64,000 nucleotides of DNA. It comes from Azolla caroliniana (lineage: Eukaryota; Polypodiophyta). This document shows, piece after piece, positions 62,280 through 64,000 of this stretch (the stretch's first letter is position 1; the number at the start of each line of letters is the position of its first letter). Below the pieces are notes generated by a model. It made no database searches. It was not told the DNA's origin and saw only the letters and a list, made by a program, of their open reading frames with translations. The DNA lies in the NCBI GenBank assembly GCA_043228905.1, contig JBHGNT010000009.1:19096001-19160000 (forward strand). Reading direction: 5' to 3'. The position numbers were made by a program, and so were the translations under genes.

Positions 62280-64000
62280 ATGGAGGCTCAACAAGCTAAC
62301 AATATGATGGCGATGTTCGAACGGATGCTTCAAGAACAACGCACGATGTCGGAGATTTCGGCATTAGTAGAGCGGCTCGTGCAACGCAACGGGCAATTTA
62401 ATGGTAAGGATGTGTCGCGATATTTGCAGGACTACAAGGCGGAGATGCTCCGGTGCCGGGCTTCGGAAGGACTGCAAGTGACATCCTTTAACCGGGTGGC
62501 GACCGACGGGCTTCAAGGGAGTATCCACGGGTTGCAACAACAAAATCCGACGTGGGAAGCATTCGAAGAGGCGTTAAAGACCACGTTTGCCATCGAGGAC
62601 TCCTCCAAGGCAACGCGGAGGGGATTCGAGGATTGGGTGGAAACGTCAGGTAAGGGGCTGAAGGTCCTCGAAGTGTTTTCGACATTTGAAAGTCGGTTCG
62701 GGAGGTTGTCCGCGAGAGATCAAACTATTCTTGCGCCGGACAAAGTCATCATGTTTTTGCGAGCTGTGGACGTCCGGGACCGGAAAGATCTCGGAGTGCT
62801 TCTTGAGGACACGACCACCGAAAGCGGCCTCACCGAAACATGGGAAAGCGTGCGGGATATCGTCGCGCGGTACACGAAGAGGGGGCAATGGCTTGCCAAC
62901 GAAGAAAAGAGGGTTTCGGAACCGATTCCGAAACCGAGAACGGGACTGGAAGACCATCAACCGAGGGCTCGGGAGATTACGGCCGAGAAGGGAGTCGACG
63001 CGTCTACGGTGGAGCAGCTGCTGAAGGAGATGGAGAATCTAAAGATCGCGATGGTGAAGAAGTCGGATGACCGCCCCACAAGCTCCAAATATACGGATCG
63101 ACGGTGCATATGGTGCGATAGCGCCGAACACGATCGGAGGGATTGCGACGACCATAAGGAGGCGCTACGACGGGATCTCATCTACTACGAGGGAAACCGG
63201 ATTCATTCGATGGACTCTCGGAAGCCACTCCGACCGAACTTCCGGAAAGGCGGCATGAAGAAGGTGCTCGAGGAGGAGTTATCGGCAAGAAGCAACTATG
63301 CGACAACCGCGGGAATATGTGTCGGGGAGTCAACGGGAGCGAAGGCGTCTTTCTGGCCGGAGGTGCTAGGAAACACCGAGAAAACCGACTCCAACGATAT
63401 CCGAAACACCGCGGAAGGCGTCCGGGAAGCTACGGGATGGGAGTGCCCTGTCGACAAGAATAGCATATACGCCCTGTGTCAATTACATGAGGTGTATGTG
63501 GACGAGAAACGACGGCGCACGGAGGATGCGACAGGATCATCGAAGATACCGGAAAGCTGGAACTCCGGAGGTAAGGGAAAAGAAAAGGCGACTCCGGCAT
63601 TCAAGCTCGCCTCGGACATAGAACAACAAACCGACTTGAAAAGAGTGTTCGAGGAAAGAATCTTGGATAGCCGGGTAGATTTTTCGCTGCGGGAACTACT
63701 CGGAATAGCGAAGGAGTTTCACGATCTTCTCGTGGATCTCGTGAAAAGGAAGAGACAAAGTACGGAGGAAAATGCTCCAAGGGTGAATGCAAATACCGTT
63801 TCAATGAACGACACCGAAGTGGAAGGCGAAATTCCGAACTCCCACTATACAAGGCCACACTGGGCACGTGCGACTACTGAGACTCCGGTCCGAATCGGCA
63901 ACATCAAAGAACCCGTGCTAGCATTGATTGATCACGGATCGGAGATCAACTTGATGTCCAAGGAGTTCTACCGAAAGGGGAAGTGGCCTATAAACACCAA
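62280..64000 (+). CDS. Gyp-B3 Gag-protease, runs off window
   Basis: ATG 62280 starts MEAQQANNMMAMFERML and no stop occurs in at least 573 codons. The capsid-like region has QFNGKDVSRYLQDYKAEM, TWEAFEEALKTTFAIED, FEDWVETSGKG and FESRFGRLSARDQ. The zinc knuckle is CIWCDSAEHDRRDC (about residues 279-292). A long charged region follows with WECPVDKNSIYALCQLHEVY and FSLRELLGIAKEFHDLL. Then comes the protease start VLALIDHGSEINLMSKEFY (about 548-566). Gag and protease are in one frame, unlike in decayed B2. The GC-rich codon use (CGG, GAG, GCG) differs from the AT-rich Gyp-C. Confidence 0.9.
   Translation, partial: MEAQQANNMMAMFERMLQEQRTMSEISALVERLVQRNGQFNGKDVSRYLQDYKAEMLRCRASEGLQVTSFNRVATDGLQGSIHGLQQQNPTWEAFEEALKTTFAIEDSSKATRRGFEDWVETSGKGLKVLEVFSTFESRFGRLSARDQTILAPDKVIMFLRAVDVRDRKDLGVLLEDTTTESGLTETWESVRDIVARYTKRGQWLANEEKRVSEPIPKPRTGLEDHQPRAREITAEKGVDASTVEQLLKEMENLKIAMVKKSDDRPTSSKYTDRRCIWCDSAEHDRRDCDDHKEALRRDLIYYEGNRIHSMDSRKPLRPNFRKGGMKKVLEEELSARSNYATTAGICVGESTGAKASFWPEVLGNTEKTDSNDIRNTAEGVREATGWECPVDKNSIYALCQLHEVYVDEKRRRTEDATGSSKIPESWNSGGKGKEKATPAFKLASDIEQQTDLKRVFEERILDSRVDFSLRELLGIAKEFHDLLVDLVKRKRQSTEENAPRVNANTVSMNDTEVEGEIPNSHYTRPHWARATTETPVRIGNIKEPVLALIDHGSEINLMSKEFYRKGKWPINT

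Larger units (their letters stand above)
61436..64000 (+). mobile_element. Gyp-B3: family-B element, 5' part
   Basis: The 5' LTR 61436-62241 (806 bp) starts TGTCGTAGTG and ends GGCACGACA. The primer-site region TTGGTGAACCCGACGTG follows, then a Gag-protease frame from 62280 open to the window end. It is inserted in Copia-K gag. The target duplication cannot be checked because the 3' end is outside. It is the best-preserved coding copy of family B here. Confidence 0.9.

Noticed and set aside
1-64000. Host protein-coding genes, rRNA or organelle DNA
   Set aside because: Every long coding stretch maps to gag or pol of an LTR element, and no ribosomal or plastid signature was recognised.

Overview
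The window is a land-plant nuclear segment built almost entirely of nested LTR retrotransposons. I found no cellular gene, rRNA, functional tRNA gene or CRISPR array. The evidence for a plant is plant-type Ty1/copia polyproteins (UBN2-type Gag, YVDD/YMDD reverse transcriptase, initiator-Met-like primer sites), chromodomain Ty3/gypsy elements and TE-in-TE nesting. I cannot place the species; the mix of Ty3 types makes me lean weakly to a non-seed plant. Family letters used here are mine.

Left nest (1-35928). An old plus-strand copia element (Copia-1; gag 12-1356, remainder 33225-35928) is split inside gag by a 31.9-kb Ty3 element, Gyp-C (1357-33224, target duplication CAAAG). Its gag also holds a solo family-B LTR (466-1193). 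Gyp-C is itself interrupted three times: by Gyp-B1 (4489-14353), Gyp-B2 (15109-22251) and Gyp-A2 (22640-31181, duplication GATCG). Gyp-B1 contains a solo family-D LTR (4615-5345) and Gyp-A1 (6083-11743, duplication GAAAG), giving four nested levels. Where I checked, removing an insert plus one target copy restores the host element's reading frame, which supports the order of events.

Middle (35929-50003). A short LTR-like stretch (35929-36262) precedes a truncated minus-strand copia (Copia-E, to 44166). Copia-E's LTR carries a family-D LTR (37151-43622), and that LTR contains Gyp-A3 (37578-43260, duplication TCAGT). Gyp-A3 has LTRs that look identical, an open gag (385 codons) and an open pol of about 1190 codons, so it is the best candidate for an active element. 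Copia-E abuts Copia-G (minus, 44167-50003), whose RNase H is split by a solo E-type LTR (45667-46345, duplication GTCTT).

Right part (50004-64000). A copia LTR remnant and an old family-B-like pol remnant are followed by minus-strand Copia-K (about 52090-61435). Copia-K is split by young Copia-J (54497-59805, duplication TCTCT), which is open except for one UGA in its zinc knuckle. Gyp-B3 (61436 to the window end) is inserted in Copia-K gag and has an uninterrupted Gag-protease frame running off the window.

Family A is the most interesting. It combines a Sushi-like Gag, a C-terminal chromodomain, a candidate -1 frameshift signal (GTTAAAC, 6-nt spacer, 8-bp stem) and a primer site complementary to the predicted 5' end of its own RNA, as in Tf1-type self-priming. 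Families A and B also share, near the start of their LTRs and in antisense, a tRNA-like module with A-box and B-box sequences 32-33 nt apart. Boundaries come from reading LTR ends and target duplications by eye and may be off by a few bases in degraded copies.
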